From Pseudomonas capeferrum (lineage in GTDB: Bacteria > Pseudomonadota > Gammaproteobacteria > Pseudomonadales > Pseudomonadaceae), in the NCBI RefSeq assembly GCF_013523055.1, contig NZ_JAAMQM010000001.1, positions 124,001 to 188,000 of the forward strand: 64,000 nucleotides of DNA. Reading direction: 5' to 3'. Positions 44,931 to 53,585 of this stretch are shown here, in pieces. How positions within the stretch are numbered: the first letter of the stretch is position 1; the number at the start of each line of letters is the position of its first letter. Below the pieces are notes generated by a model that was not told the DNA's origin, did not search any database, and worked only from the letters and a program-made list of their open reading frames with translations. A program made the position numbers and the translations under genes.

Positions 44931-45574
44931 GTGAACCGCTCCGCGCGCATGCTTAGCAAACGTCTTGTTCCATTATGGGTTTGGCACGGAAGCGGTGCAT
45001 CTCAATGCCATCTCGACCACAAGACGAGCAGGACCGATTTCGTGCAACGTTGCGTGACTTGAGAACGGACCTTGAGGCTGTGGATCGGTGAAAACTGTCT
45101 GGCCAATGATGGCTAGAGCGCAGATGAGGTGTTCGGAGGGGTGAACGAGCAGGATGGAAACGATGGGGCCGGGACGATTTTCAACATGATGTAGCCTCCA
45201 TCAAATGGAGCCGCCAATCACCTGCTGTCAAACCAATAGGTGGCAGCTGTACGCGGGTTGACACACCGAGGATGAAGGAACTCGGCGCACACGAAGTGCC
45301 CCACGTCCAGCCGCCGTAAAGCAGTGCACGTGTAATCCATCCATCAGCCACGGCCTGTCAAAACCGGTCGTTGGCGAACGACTGGGCGAGACCAGATGGG
45401 GATTGGCGACGCTGCAATGGCTTACAAGCCGCGAGAGTATGTTTGGGAAAGGACTACAGGGAATAGGGAAAATCCGAATCTAGGAAGCGACACAAGCCGG
45501 CGTCCCTGCCGGCTTGTTCGGGTCATAGAGAAAACAAAACCCAATGCGATGATCGAGTCGGTTTTCTCAGCGTC
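44931..45574. other. Non-coding or degenerate stretch
   Basis: About 640 bases between the decayed DUF3077-like gene and the small acidic-protein gene. A few short open frames exist, but none has a convincing ribosome site or protein-like composition. The region may be eroded remains of inserted DNA. Confidence 0.4.
45492..45517. terminator. Strong hairpin downstream of the small acidic-protein gene
   Basis: ACAAGCCGGC (45492-45501) pairs perfectly with GCCGGCTTGT (45508-45517) over a six-base loop. It lies 57 bases past the stop of the minus-strand gene at 45575. No T-run follows on that strand. Confidence 0.55.
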
Positions 45575-45775
45575 TCAGCGTGGATCCGGATGCTCGCTGG
45601 ACACCGAATTGTTGGCGTCCACATCCGACATTTCTTCCTCCACAGGTGCTTCATCGTCCGGCGGCAATGGAACCTCGGCTTCGCCCTTTTTCGGACCATG
45701 CGCCGTTTCGTTGTCAGTCTCGCCGCCAATACCCACCTGAGAAATATTGCCAGGAGCCCTCTCGTCAATATCCAT
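45575..45775 (-). CDS. Small acidic hypothetical protein
   Basis: A 66-residue, very acidic and likely disordered protein (MDIDERAPGNISQVGIGGET, then VPLPPDDEAPVEEEMSDVDA). There is no signal peptide or known family. The start is well supported by GGAGGTCGTG directly before the ATG. Low-complexity acidic proteins of this kind are often found as short accessory genes in Pseudomonas. Confidence 0.6.
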   Translation of the reverse strand: MDIDERAPGNISQVGIGGETDNETAHGPKKGEAEVPLPPDDEAPVEEEMSDVDANNSVSSEHPDPR

Positions 45776-45958
45776 CACGACCTCCGAATCTGGCGCGCGG
45801 CCTTTCCGCGCTTGCAAGTAAGAGCGTCCGCGGGTCATGTGAGTGCAGTGCGATGGACGAACGGTGAGCACGAATCTCCTGGTGCACGAGACCTGCATTC
45901 AGACCGAGAAGATTTGCGTCTGGCCGGATCCGAGCTGGCTCAACTCGCGCGATGACAT

Positions 45959-46243
45959 TCAATTGTCCAGCTCACGAAGATACACCCAAGGGTAAACCCC
46001 ACGATCGTGTCCATCGCTGAACACCAGTTGCACGCCGTACCCCTGCGCTTCGATCGCTACCACCGTCACCCCCTGCTCTACCACCGTAATCGTATTGCCT
46101 AGCCGGGCCGCTCGACACGCCGAGCACGGACAGGCGGCACGCAGCCGGGCATGGCTCAGCTGCGTGATCTGGCCATCGAGCCACCGCAGCGTCATCAGGG
46201 CGGTGGCCTTGGAAGTGTCGATCGAAAAGGGCGCGGCGGTCAT
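45959..46243 (-). CDS. DUF971 domain protein
   Basis: A 94-residue protein that is almost entirely a DUF971 domain (the small domain also found at the N-terminus of gamma-butyrobetaine hydroxylases). It has the conserved LRAACPCSACRAARLG block, where the three cysteines can bind a metal ion, and ends GVYPWVYLREL. DUF971 proteins are linked with iron-sulfur or sulfur metabolism genes, which fits this operon. Its ATG overlaps the HEAT-repeat stop (ATGA); it is the last gene of the minus-strand flavoprotein/ABC unit. Confidence 0.9.
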   Translation of the reverse strand: MTAAPFSIDTSKATALMTLRWLDGQITQLSHARLRAACPCSACRAARLGNTITVVEQGVTVVAIEAQGYGVQLVFSDGHDRGVYPWVYLRELDN

Positions 46244-47208
46244 ACAGCCTTCGCCTGCAACTGCGCCAAGGCAATCCGCACCGCCTTGCGTACTTCCGGG
46301 TCGGCGTCGTGCTCGACGCCGCGCAGGGCATCCAAGGCCTGTGGGTCGCCCAGCTCTCCCAGCGCCAGCGCCGACTCCTTGCGCAGGTTGCTGATAGCGT
46401 GCCCCAACAGCTCCGCCAGTGAATCGAGTGCGGGGACGAAGCGAATCCGGCCCAAAGCGCGCACCGCGCGCAGGCGCACTTGCCAATAGCTGTCGTTCAG
46501 GGCCTCCAGCAGTGCCGGACCGGCCTCATGCAGGCCAACCTTGCCCAAGGTGGTCGCCGCTTCTTCGCGTACCTGCCACTCACGATCGCGCAACGCTGCG
46601 TGCAAGGCCGGCAGGATACTGGCATCGCTGGCCAGGCCAAGGGCGCCGGTGGCGGCGCGGCGTACTTCGGTGTCGGCATCCTCGCTGGCCAGTCGGGCCA
46701 GTTGCTGCAAGGCATCCGTCTGTTTCAGCCAGCCGAGGATGCCTACGGCTTCACGCCGCACGAAGGCATCGCTGTCCCCTAGAGCGGCCAAGGCGGTCGG
46801 CACGCTGTCGACCAGACGCAGCTCGCGCAAGGCGCGCAAGGCACTGGCGCGTACGAAGGGATCGGCATGCCGAGCCCAAGGCAGGACCACGCGGCCCGCG
46901 TCGGCTGTTTTCAACTCGCCAAGGCTCTGCGCCGCGGCACCTCGCACCCTGGCGTCGGCGTCGGTCAGCGCGGTGCACAAGCCGTTCACCACGACGGGCT
47001 CTTCCCAGGCCTCCAGCAAGCGCGCCGCCTCCGCCCGCACATCGGCAGACGGATCATGGCCCAGGGCGCGGGTCAGCCAGGGCAAGGCCTGCGGCTCTTC
47101 CAGGTCGGCCAGTTCGATCAGGGCGATACGGCGTACCCCCGCGTCGTCATCATTCAACCGGGGTAGAAGATCAAGGATATCGGGGTTATCGGTCGTCAGG
47201 TCGGTCAT
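46240..47208 (-). CDS. HEAT-repeat protein
   Basis: A 322-residue solenoid made of about nine HEAT repeats of near 31 residues, such as DDAGVRRIALIELADLEEP, SADVRAEAARLLEAWEEP, DARVRGAAAQSLGELKT and DPEVRKAVRIALAQLQ. Such proteins act as scaffolds or as phycobilin/heme lyase-like or assembly factors. It has no signal peptide, so it works in the cytosol, perhaps helping mature or dock the flavoprotein and ferredoxin of the same operon (inference). It overlaps the ABC ATPase gene upstream by four bases and the DUF971 gene downstream by four. Confidence 0.9.
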   Translation of the reverse strand: MTDLTTDNPDILDLLPRLNDDDAGVRRIALIELADLEEPQALPWLTRALGHDPSADVRAEAARLLEAWEEPVVVNGLCTALTDADARVRGAAAQSLGELKTADAGRVVLPWARHADPFVRASALRALRELRLVDSVPTALAALGDSDAFVRREAVGILGWLKQTDALQQLARLASEDADTEVRRAATGALGLASDASILPALHAALRDREWQVREEAATTLGKVGLHEAGPALLEALNDSYWQVRLRAVRALGRIRFVPALDSLAELLGHAISNLRKESALALGELGDPQALDALRGVEHDADPEVRKAVRIALAQLQAKAV

Positions 47209-48059
47209 AGGGCAACTCGCAATGGCGGGAAATCGGTGGGTAACCCCAGCGGCGTCAGGCGCGGCAACTCGCGGCCCTCTTCATGTCGCAGGAGTTCGAG
47301 ACAGTGACGCTTGAGCTGCACGAATTCGGGGCTGGTGAGCAGGCTCGCCTGCCGGGGACGATGGAAATCCAGGCGCAGGTCTTCGATGAAGCGTCCTGGC
47401 CGTGGACTCATCACCAGAATGCGGTCGGCGAGGAACAGTGCCTCATCGATATCGTGGGTCACAAACACCACGGTGGTACGGAACCGGCCCCAGATATCCA
47501 GTAGCAATTCCTGCATCTTGCTGCGTGTCTGCGCGTCCAGGGCGCCGAATGGCTCATCCATGAGCAGCAGGCGCGGTCGGTTGATCAGCACCCTGGCGAT
47601 TTCGCTGCGCTGCTGCATGCCGCCGGAAAGCTGGTCAGGCCAGCGGCTGGCGAAATCCTGCAGTCCCACCAGGCGAAGAAACTCCTGGGCCTGGTGGCGC
47701 CGCTCGGCCTTGCCGATGCGCTGCATCTTCAAGCCGAAGGCCACGTTGTCCAGCACGCTGCGCCATGGCAACAGGGTGTGGTGCTGGAACACCATGCCGC
47801 GTTGCGGAGACGGACCGTCCACGGCCTGCCCATCGACACGCAGCGAACCGGAAGTGGCCGTCAGGTGACCGGCCAGCGCGCCGAGCAAGGTCGACTTGCC
47901 ACAGCCGGATGGCCCCAGGATGCAGACGAACTCGCCGGCCGCGACGGAGAAATCCAGGGACTGCACGGCCTCGAAGGCCTGCTGACCTTCGCCCAGACGG
48001 ATGGTAAGGCGTTCGACCTCGACCCGACCAAGTGGCTGGTTGGTTGCATGGGTGCTCAT
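47205..48059 (-). CDS. ABC importer ATP-binding protein (nitrate/sulfonate/taurine type)
   Basis: A 284-residue ATPase of the SsuB/TauB/NrtD group. Walker A is GPSGCGKSTL, the Q-loop is MVFQHHTLLPW, the signature is LSGGMQQRSEIARV, Walker B is LLLMDEPFGALD and the switch histidine is in FVTHDIDEAL. The signature has S-E where most have V-A-L, a small oddity. The ATG at 48059 overlaps the permease stop; the frame is open far upstream, but only as a shadow of the permease. Confidence 0.93.
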   Translation of the reverse strand: MSTHATNQPLGRVEVERLTIRLGEGQQAFEAVQSLDFSVAAGEFVCILGPSGCGKSTLLGALAGHLTATSGSLRVDGQAVDGPSPQRGMVFQHHTLLPWRSVLDNVAFGLKMQRIGKAERRHQAQEFLRLVGLQDFASRWPDQLSGGMQQRSEIARVLINRPRLLLMDEPFGALDAQTRSKMQELLLDIWGRFRTTVVFVTHDIDEALFLADRILVMSPRPGRFIEDLRLDFHRPRQASLLTSPEFVQLKRHCLELLRHEEGRELPRLTPLGLPTDFPPLRVAL

Positions 48060-48841
48060 CCGCGACGCCCTCCTGTGCGATACCAGGGGGTGAGCAGGTT
48101 GCCGAGGCGTTTGACCAACAGGCTGCTGCCCATGCCGAGCACACCGATCAGCAGCATGCCGACGATGATGTCCGGGTAGTTCTGAAGGGTATAGGACTCC
48201 CAGGTGTAGTAACCGATGCCAAACTGACCCGAGATCATTTCCGCGGTGACCAGGCAGAACCACGAGGTGCCCATGCCGATGGACAGGCCCGTGACGATGC
48301 TCGGCGCCGCGCCGGGCAGGATCACTTCGCGCAGGATCGCCAGACGTCCCGCACCCAGGCTGCGTGCCGAGGCGATCAGGCGCGCGTCCACTCCTTCCAC
48401 GCCGTGCACGGTATTGAGCAGCACCGGGAACAGCGCGCCGGTGAAGGTGATGAAGATCATCGACAGCTCCGAAGAGGGAAACATCAGGATCGCCAAGGGG
48501 ATCCAGGCCACGGCCGGGATCGGTCGCAGGACTTCCAGCGGGGGCAGCAGGCTGTCCTGGGCCCAGCGCGAGCGACCGATGACGATGCCCAGGGCAATCC
48601 CACATATGGAGGCGATCAGGTAGCCGGTGAAGACCCGGCCCAGGCTGCTGGTGACGTGGTCCCAAAGGATGCTGGATGCCGCCAGGGCCCAAGCGGCATC
48701 CAGCACCGACCTGGGAGTCGGTACATAGGTGAAGGTGAGCAGGCCCAGATCCAGGCGCAGGCGGGTCGCCACCTGCCAGAACAGCAGGCAGAGCGCGAGC
48801 GAGGCCAGACGCAGGGGCCAACGGTGCAGAGAGGTCATCAT
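48056..48841 (-). CDS. ABC importer permease (SsuC/TauC type)
   Basis: A 261-residue inner-membrane permease with six helices and the EAA-like loop near residue 165 (VDARLIASARSLGAGRLAIL, then EVILPGAAPSIVTGL). It matches the nitrate/sulfonate/taurine importer group (BPD_transp_1 domain). It pairs with the ATPase encoded after it and the binding protein encoded before it. The start ATG 48841 lies 50 bases after the binding-protein stop. Confidence 0.92.
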   Translation of the reverse strand: MMTSLHRWPLRLASLALCLLFWQVATRLRLDLGLLTFTYVPTPRSVLDAAWALAASSILWDHVTSSLGRVFTGYLIASICGIALGIVIGRSRWAQDSLLPPLEVLRPIPAVAWIPLAILMFPSSELSMIFITFTGALFPVLLNTVHGVEGVDARLIASARSLGAGRLAILREVILPGAAPSIVTGLSIGMGTSWFCLVTAEMISGQFGIGYYTWESYTLQNYPDIIVGMLLIGVLGMGSSLLVKRLGNLLTPWYRTGGRRG

Positions 48842-48891
48842 GGGACTCCAATGAGGCGCTGCGCCCGGACTTCCATGGCGCAGCGGATGTA

Positions 48892-50298
48892 TCAGCGCGA
48901 AGCCACGGCGGACTGACTGGCGGTGCCGAAATCCAAGGCCTCACCGCCATGCGTCTTGGCGTAGGTTTGCGCCTGGCCCTTGAGCAGGAAAGGCCTCAGC
49001 TCGCCCTTGCCGTTGCGCACGAACCAGGCCTGGTTGGCCAGCAACTTGATGCCGCTGTCGGTCGCCTGGGCGTAGATGGCGCGGATGTCCTTGCCTTCCG
49101 TTTCCAATCGCGCCAGTGCCTTGAGCGCTTCTTCCGGCGACGCGTAATGACGCACCTTGTCTTCGCCTCGCACCCAGATCTGCGCCAGGCGCTTGAAGTC
49201 GGTGATCGGTTTGCCTGTCACCGCATCAGTGGCCTGGAGCGGCAACTGGGCGTAGTTGGCCAAGGCCTGCGCATAGTCGCGACCGTCGGCCTTGAAGGCT
49301 GCACGGATGAACCGATCATCGATGAACTGCTCGGTGTCGAGCCCTTGATCGGTCTTCTTCAACAACTTGAGGGTGTCGATGGACGTGGCTACGGCCTGGC
49401 GGTACTCGGGCTTCCAGGTCAAGTCACGGGTCTGCAGGCCCAGCGGGCCATGGAAGAGGTAGTTCACTTCGGCTTCGATGCCGGTGACCTTCTCGATCAG
49501 CTCGCTGTATTTTTCCGGCTCGGCAGCGATCAGGCGGTCCGCTTCCAGGCTCGCTCGCAGATAGGCGGTCACGATCTCGGGGTATTGCCGGGCGTAGGCG
49601 GCGTCTACCAGTGCACCGTGGAAGGTCGGCGCGTTGGCTTGGGCACCGTCGTAGATCTTGCGGGCAAACCCGCGATTGGGGAACAGCTCGGCGAAGGGAA
49701 CGAAGTCGGCGTGTGCCTCGATCCGGTTGCTGCGCAGCGCGGAACCTGCGATTTCCGGCGCTTGGGCGATGATGCGCACATCCTTCTGCGGATCCCAACC
49801 CTGGGCGGCGACGGCACGAAGCAGCATGCCGTGGGCCGTGGAAGCGAAGGGTACGGAAATGGTCTTGCCTTTCAGCTCTTGCAACGATTGAACGCTGGAC
49901 GACGCGGGCACCACGATGCCGTTACCACTGCCCTGGATGCTGCCCGACAGCACGCTGATGAACAGGCTTTGCTTGCCTGCATCGCGGAAGGCGACGCCAT
50001 TGAAAGACCCCGGGAAGTCCGCCATGGCGCCGAAGTCGAGCTTGCCCGCGACCATTTCGTTGGTCAGGGGCGCGCCGCTGGTGAAGTTCTTCCACACCAC
50101 TTCGTACTGGGCATCCTTGTACTGGCCGTCGTGCGGAAGATATTTGTCGAGCAGGCCGAGTTCACGAATCAGCAGGCCGCCCGTGGCACAGTTGATGGTG
50201 GTGTCTTGGGTACCGATGGCGATGCGGATGGTTTGCGCATGTGCCGAGACGGCGGCGATGGCTAGCGCGAGGCCAGCAAGTGTATGGCGCAAGAGCAT
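48892..50298 (-). CDS. ABC importer substrate-binding protein, unusually long
   Basis: A 468-residue periplasmic binding protein with signal peptide (LAGLALAIAAVSAHAQ). The first 300 residues match SsuA/NrtA-type proteins: IRIAIGTQDTTINCATGG, the GKLDFGAMADFPGSFNG pocket, and PFASTAHGMLLRAVAAQGWD. About 130 extra residues follow, containing TDFKRLAQIWVRGED and LARLETEGKDIRAIYAQATD; ordinary SsuA proteins have only about 320 residues. The extra domain might contact the ligand or a partner. The ATG at 50298 has a GAGGGGAAACC ribosome site. Confidence 0.88.
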   Translation of the reverse strand: MLLRHTLAGLALAIAAVSAHAQTIRIAIGTQDTTINCATGGLLIRELGLLDKYLPHDGQYKDAQYEVVWKNFTSGAPLTNEMVAGKLDFGAMADFPGSFNGVAFRDAGKQSLFISVLSGSIQGSGNGIVVPASSSVQSLQELKGKTISVPFASTAHGMLLRAVAAQGWDPQKDVRIIAQAPEIAGSALRSNRIEAHADFVPFAELFPNRGFARKIYDGAQANAPTFHGALVDAAYARQYPEIVTAYLRASLEADRLIAAEPEKYSELIEKVTGIEAEVNYLFHGPLGLQTRDLTWKPEYRQAVATSIDTLKLLKKTDQGLDTEQFIDDRFIRAAFKADGRDYAQALANYAQLPLQATDAVTGKPITDFKRLAQIWVRGEDKVRHYASPEEALKALARLETEGKDIRAIYAQATDSGIKLLANQAWFVRNGKGELRPFLLKGQAQTYAKTHGGEALDFGTASQSAVASR

Positions 50299-50478
50299 GG
50301 TTTCCCCTCGAATCATTGAATATTGGGGTCGTCTCCGCCACTGGATCGAGTGGTGGGAAACGAGGGGTGTCGTATCAGGCGTCCGGTGGTCGGCCGGTTG
50401 GCGGGTCGCGTGTGCGGCTGTCGTCCTGCTTGGAAAGATCGCAGCAGCATCGGTCGGTGGTGTTCGGTTTACCGCATG

Positions 50479-50724
50479 TCAGCGCAACAGATAGGGAATC
50501 TCGACCCTGACCGCATCGGTCGGGCAGTCTTTCTCGCAGGGCATGCAGTACCAGCATTCGTCGAAGGCCATGTAGGCTTTTTGCGTTGCCGGGTTGATCG
50601 CCAGCAAGTCCATCGGGCACACATCGACGCACACCGTGCAGCCTTTGTGGGCAATGCACTTGTCTTCATCGATGGTCACGGGCGCGTTGCTGCGGAACAG
50701 GATTTCCTGGGGTTGGAAGGCCAT
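50479..50724 (-). CDS. Two-cluster ferredoxin (AprB-like)
   Basis: An 81-residue ferredoxin with two four-cysteine motifs for [4Fe-4S] clusters: CIAHKGCTVCVDVCP and CWYCMPCEKDCP. The pattern and size resemble the AprB subunit of adenylylsulfate reductase without its long tail. It follows the flavoprotein gene by 44 bases, the same order as aprBA-like pairs in reverse, so it likely carries electrons to or from that flavoprotein. The ATG at 50724 is preceded by AAGGACACC. Confidence 0.92.
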   Translation of the reverse strand: MAFQPQEILFRSNAPVTIDEDKCIAHKGCTVCVDVCPMDLLAINPATQKAYMAFDECWYCMPCEKDCPTDAVRVEIPYLLR

Positions 50725-50768
50725 ATCACGGTGTCCTTGGAGCCTGCGGCTCTCGTTGTGGCGTGGCA

Positions 50769-52499
50769 TCACGCGGCTTCGGTTTTCACTCGCAGCCGGT
50801 TGTAGGCCTGCTGTTCTTCGTCATCCAGAGGAATCAGGTAGGGCTCGACCGCTTTCTTGAAACTGGTCATCGCGCCGTGTTCGTCCTTTTTCAGATGGCA
50901 ATGGACGAACCATTCGGCATCGTTGCGCTCCGGGTGATCGACTCGGTGGTGGTACAGCCCCCAGCGGCTTTCCTTGCGGAACAACGAAGCCCGCGCCGCC
51001 ATTTCGGCACAATCACGAATCACGCTGACTTCCATGGCGCGCATCAGCTCGTGTGCATTGTCGGCCTTGATCTGCGCCAGGTCCGCTTCGATGGCCGCGA
51101 AGCGCTGCAGGCCGATCTCCATCTTCTTGGTGACCTTCGGCGGCTGCAGGTAGTCGTTGACGAAGCGGCGCAACTTGTATTCCACCTGGGCAGGCGGCAG
51201 GCCATGCTCACGCTCCAGCGGCGCGTACACCCGTGCTCGTTCCGCGTCGATCTGCGCTTGATCGAGCGCGCCGTACTCACGCTCGGCGACGAAGTCGGCC
51301 GCGTTGCTGCCGGCGAACCAGCCGTAGGTGAATGCGCCGAGCATGTAGTTGTGCGGCACCGCGGCCATGTCGCCCGCCGAATACAGGCCCTTGACCGAAG
51401 TCTCCGCCTTCTCGTTGACCCATACGCCGGAAGCGCTATGGCCACTGCAGAAGCCGATCTCGGAGATATGCATCTCGACCATGTCCTGCCGATAGTCGGT
51501 GCCACGTCCCGCGTGAAACTGACCACGGCTCGGCCGCTCGTTGCTGTGCAGGATCTCCTCGATGTCCTGGATGGTTTCCTCGGCCAGGTGATCGAGCTTG
51601 AGGAATACCGGGCCATTGCCGCCTTCCAGCTCCTGGTGGAATTCCCACATCATCTGGCCGCTCCAGTAATCGCACTCGATGAAGCGCTCGCCCTTGTTGT
51701 TGGCGGTGTAGCCGCCCAGCGGGCCGGTGACATAGGCGCAGGCAGGACCGTTGTAATCCTTGATCAGCGGATTGATCTGGAAGCACTCGAGGTTCGCCAG
51801 TTCGGCGCCCGCATGGTAGGCCATGGCATAACCATCACCGGCGTTGGTGGGGTTCTCGTAGGTGCCCATCAGGTAGCCGGAGGCTGGCAGGCCGAGACGC
51901 CCCGCCGCACCGCAGCAGAGAATCACCGCCTTGGCCTTGATCACATGGAAGGCGGCAGTGCGGCAGTCGAAACCCATCACGCCATTGACCGCGCCTTCGC
52001 CATCGGTCAGCAGGCGAGTGGCGACCAGACGGTTGGTGATATCGACCCGAGCACGCTTGAGCTGGCGATACAGCACCTTCTTGATGTCATGCCCTTCGGG
52101 CATCGGCAGGACATAGGCGCCCATGTGATGCACCTTCTTCACCGCGTAGTCGCCAGTCTCGTCCTTCTCGAACTTCACGCCCCAGCGATCGAGCTGCTCG
52201 ATGGTCTCGAAACTGTGGGTGGCATAGGCGTACACCGCGGCCTGGTTGACGATGCCGTCATTGGCCACGGTGATTTCCTTGGTGTACTGCTCGGGCGTGG
52301 CGTGCCCGGGCACGATGGCGTTGTTCAGGCCATCCATGCCCATGCTGATCGCGCCACTGCGCTTGACGTTGGCCTTGTCCACCAGCAGCACGCGCAATGC
52401 CTTGTTGCGCTCCTTGGCCTTGATCGCGGCCATGGGGCCGGCGGTGCCGCCGCCGATGATGACGATGTCGTATTCCTGTTCCAGGGTATCGATGCTCAT
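50769..52499 (-). CDS. AprA-like FAD flavoprotein (fumarate reductase/succinate dehydrogenase family)
   Basis: A 576-residue flavoprotein. The FAD motif is DIVIIGGGTAGPMAAIKA at the N-terminus. Other family parts are KANVKRSGAISMGMDGLNNA, CCGAAGRLGLPASGYLMG, and GLYSAGDMAAVPHNYMLGA near residue 375. It is closer to adenylylsulfate reductase AprA than to succinate dehydrogenase, judging by these stretches and by the ferredoxin partner, but it lacks other aps/sat genes nearby. It lies between a GntR regulator (ATGA overlap) and the ferredoxin gene. The substrate oxidised or reduced is unknown. Confidence 0.88.
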   Translation of the reverse strand: MSIDTLEQEYDIVIIGGGTAGPMAAIKAKERNKALRVLLVDKANVKRSGAISMGMDGLNNAIVPGHATPEQYTKEITVANDGIVNQAAVYAYATHSFETIEQLDRWGVKFEKDETGDYAVKKVHHMGAYVLPMPEGHDIKKVLYRQLKRARVDITNRLVATRLLTDGEGAVNGVMGFDCRTAAFHVIKAKAVILCCGAAGRLGLPASGYLMGTYENPTNAGDGYAMAYHAGAELANLECFQINPLIKDYNGPACAYVTGPLGGYTANNKGERFIECDYWSGQMMWEFHQELEGGNGPVFLKLDHLAEETIQDIEEILHSNERPSRGQFHAGRGTDYRQDMVEMHISEIGFCSGHSASGVWVNEKAETSVKGLYSAGDMAAVPHNYMLGAFTYGWFAGSNAADFVAEREYGALDQAQIDAERARVYAPLEREHGLPPAQVEYKLRRFVNDYLQPPKVTKKMEIGLQRFAAIEADLAQIKADNAHELMRAMEVSVIRDCAEMAARASLFRKESRWGLYHHRVDHPERNDAEWFVHCHLKKDEHGAMTSFKKAVEPYLIPLDDEEQQAYNRLRVKTEAA

Positions 52500-53245
52500 G
52501 AGTGGGCGCCCTTGTGTCGGTCGATCCGCAGGCGATACTGGAAGGCGTCGCCGCGGTAGTAGAGGTGTTCGAAATCCAGCGGCTTACCTTCTGCGGTATG
52601 TGTCAGTCGTTCGATCCGCATGATCGGCGCGCCCTCTTCCACGCCGAGCGCATCGCTCAGGCCGCTGTCGGCCAGCACTGCGTCGATGGCCAGGTCGGCG
52701 TGACCCAGCGCGATTCCGCAGTCGTTTTCCAGGATCAGGAAGATGTCTCGGGTGACCAGGTCGGCCCTTTCCAGTTTCTCGCCCAGGCCCTGCGGCAGCC
52801 AGGTGATCTCCAGGGACACGGGCTCACGATTGATCAGGCGCACTCGACGGATTTCTGTGACAAGGCTGCCCTCGGTGACCTGCAGGCGCTCGGCAACGCG
52901 CGCGCAGGCCGGGAGATGGCGCAGGCCGATCAACTTGTTGAGCACTTCATGGCCCATCTGCCCCATCGATTCCGCCAGCCCCTGAAGCGTGCTGACGTTC
53001 TGGAAAGCCTTGGGCTTGGCGACGAAGGTGCCTTTGCCGTGAATCTTGAAAATCAGCCCTTCCTTCTGCAGGTCTCCCAGGGCCTGGCGCACGGTAATAC
53101 GACTGACCCCATGGGCCTGACCGAGCTCGTTCTCCGAGGGCATGCGGCTTTGCGGGGGGTAGGTGCCGTCGAGGATTCGAGACCGCAACAGCTCCTTGAG
53201 CTGGCCATAGAGCGGAACGGGTGAGAATGGAAGCAACTGAGCCAT
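52496..53245 (-). CDS. GntR/HutC-family repressor with UTRA domain
   Basis: A 249-residue regulator with an N-terminal winged helix-turn-helix (residues 10-75, MPSENELGQAHGVSRITVRQ) and a C-terminal UTRA ligand-binding domain (RRVRLINREPVSLEITWLPQ, then LDFEHLYYRGDAFQYRLRID). It is the first gene of the flavoprotein/ABC unit and overlaps the flavoprotein by four bases. Such regulators usually bind a pathway intermediate and control their own operon. A nested inverted repeat 19 bases before the start is the likely operator. Confidence 0.92.
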   Translation of the reverse strand: MAQLLPFSPVPLYGQLKELLRSRILDGTYPPQSRMPSENELGQAHGVSRITVRQALGDLQKEGLIFKIHGKGTFVAKPKAFQNVSTLQGLAESMGQMGHEVLNKLIGLRHLPACARVAERLQVTEGSLVTEIRRVRLINREPVSLEITWLPQGLGEKLERADLVTRDIFLILENDCGIALGHADLAIDAVLADSGLSDALGVEEGAPIMRIERLTHTAEGKPLDFEHLYYRGDAFQYRLRIDRHKGAHS

Positions 53246-53263
53246 GAGGATCCTTTTCGATCA

Positions 53264-53288
53264 ACTTGTCATAACAAGTAATGACTTG
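53264..53288. promoter_or_regulatory. Nested inverted-repeat operator of the GntR unit
   Basis: ACTTGT-CATA-ACAAGT (53264-53279) is a perfect six-base inverted repeat with a four-base centre. It shares its right arm with a second one, CAAGT-AATG-ACTTG (53275-53288). HutC/PhnF-type regulators bind closely similar TTGT-N-ACAA sites. It is 19 bases upstream of the GntR start. Confidence 0.65.
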
Positions 53289-53585
53289 AAGATATCGAAT
53301 AAGCAGTCAGGGTTGAAATACCTTTATTGAATAAGCATATGGTGGGTATTCGCAGGACGACTACGGCGCTTGAGCACTCGGACGACATTGAGGTGTCCAT
53401 GGATCCGGCCTTGGCTGCCGCTTTGCCTCGGGATACATTACGACGCCGCGATGGCACATTCGGCAAAGAATATAGATGACATGCGAATGCCTGATGTGCA
53501 GGCCAAGATCGCGCACCGAACCATTGACTTGATCGGCGCAGTGCCCTTTCTGCCCCTCCAATTGCTAGGACATGAGCTCCATCCT
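53289..53585. other. Divergent region before the exported dehydroquinase
   Basis: About 300 bases with no gene I can support; an in-frame extension of the next gene runs through the second half but lacks a ribosome site and signal peptide. Promoters of both divergent units probably lie here. Confidence 0.4.

Noticed and set aside
46240..47208. HEAT-repeat gene considered as a phycobilin or chlorophyll-type lyase
   Set aside because: HEAT repeats alone are not diagnostic, and nothing else in the window suggests bilin chemistry.
50338..50353. Small CCACT/AGTGG inverted repeat between ferredoxin and binding-protein genes, considered as a second GntR operator
   Set aside because: It does not resemble the ACTTGT/ACAAGT operator and is short enough to be chance.
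50763..52559. Long plus-strand frame opposite the flavoprotein gene
   Set aside because: Shadow of a strongly conserved flavoprotein; no ribosome site and no recognisable protein features.
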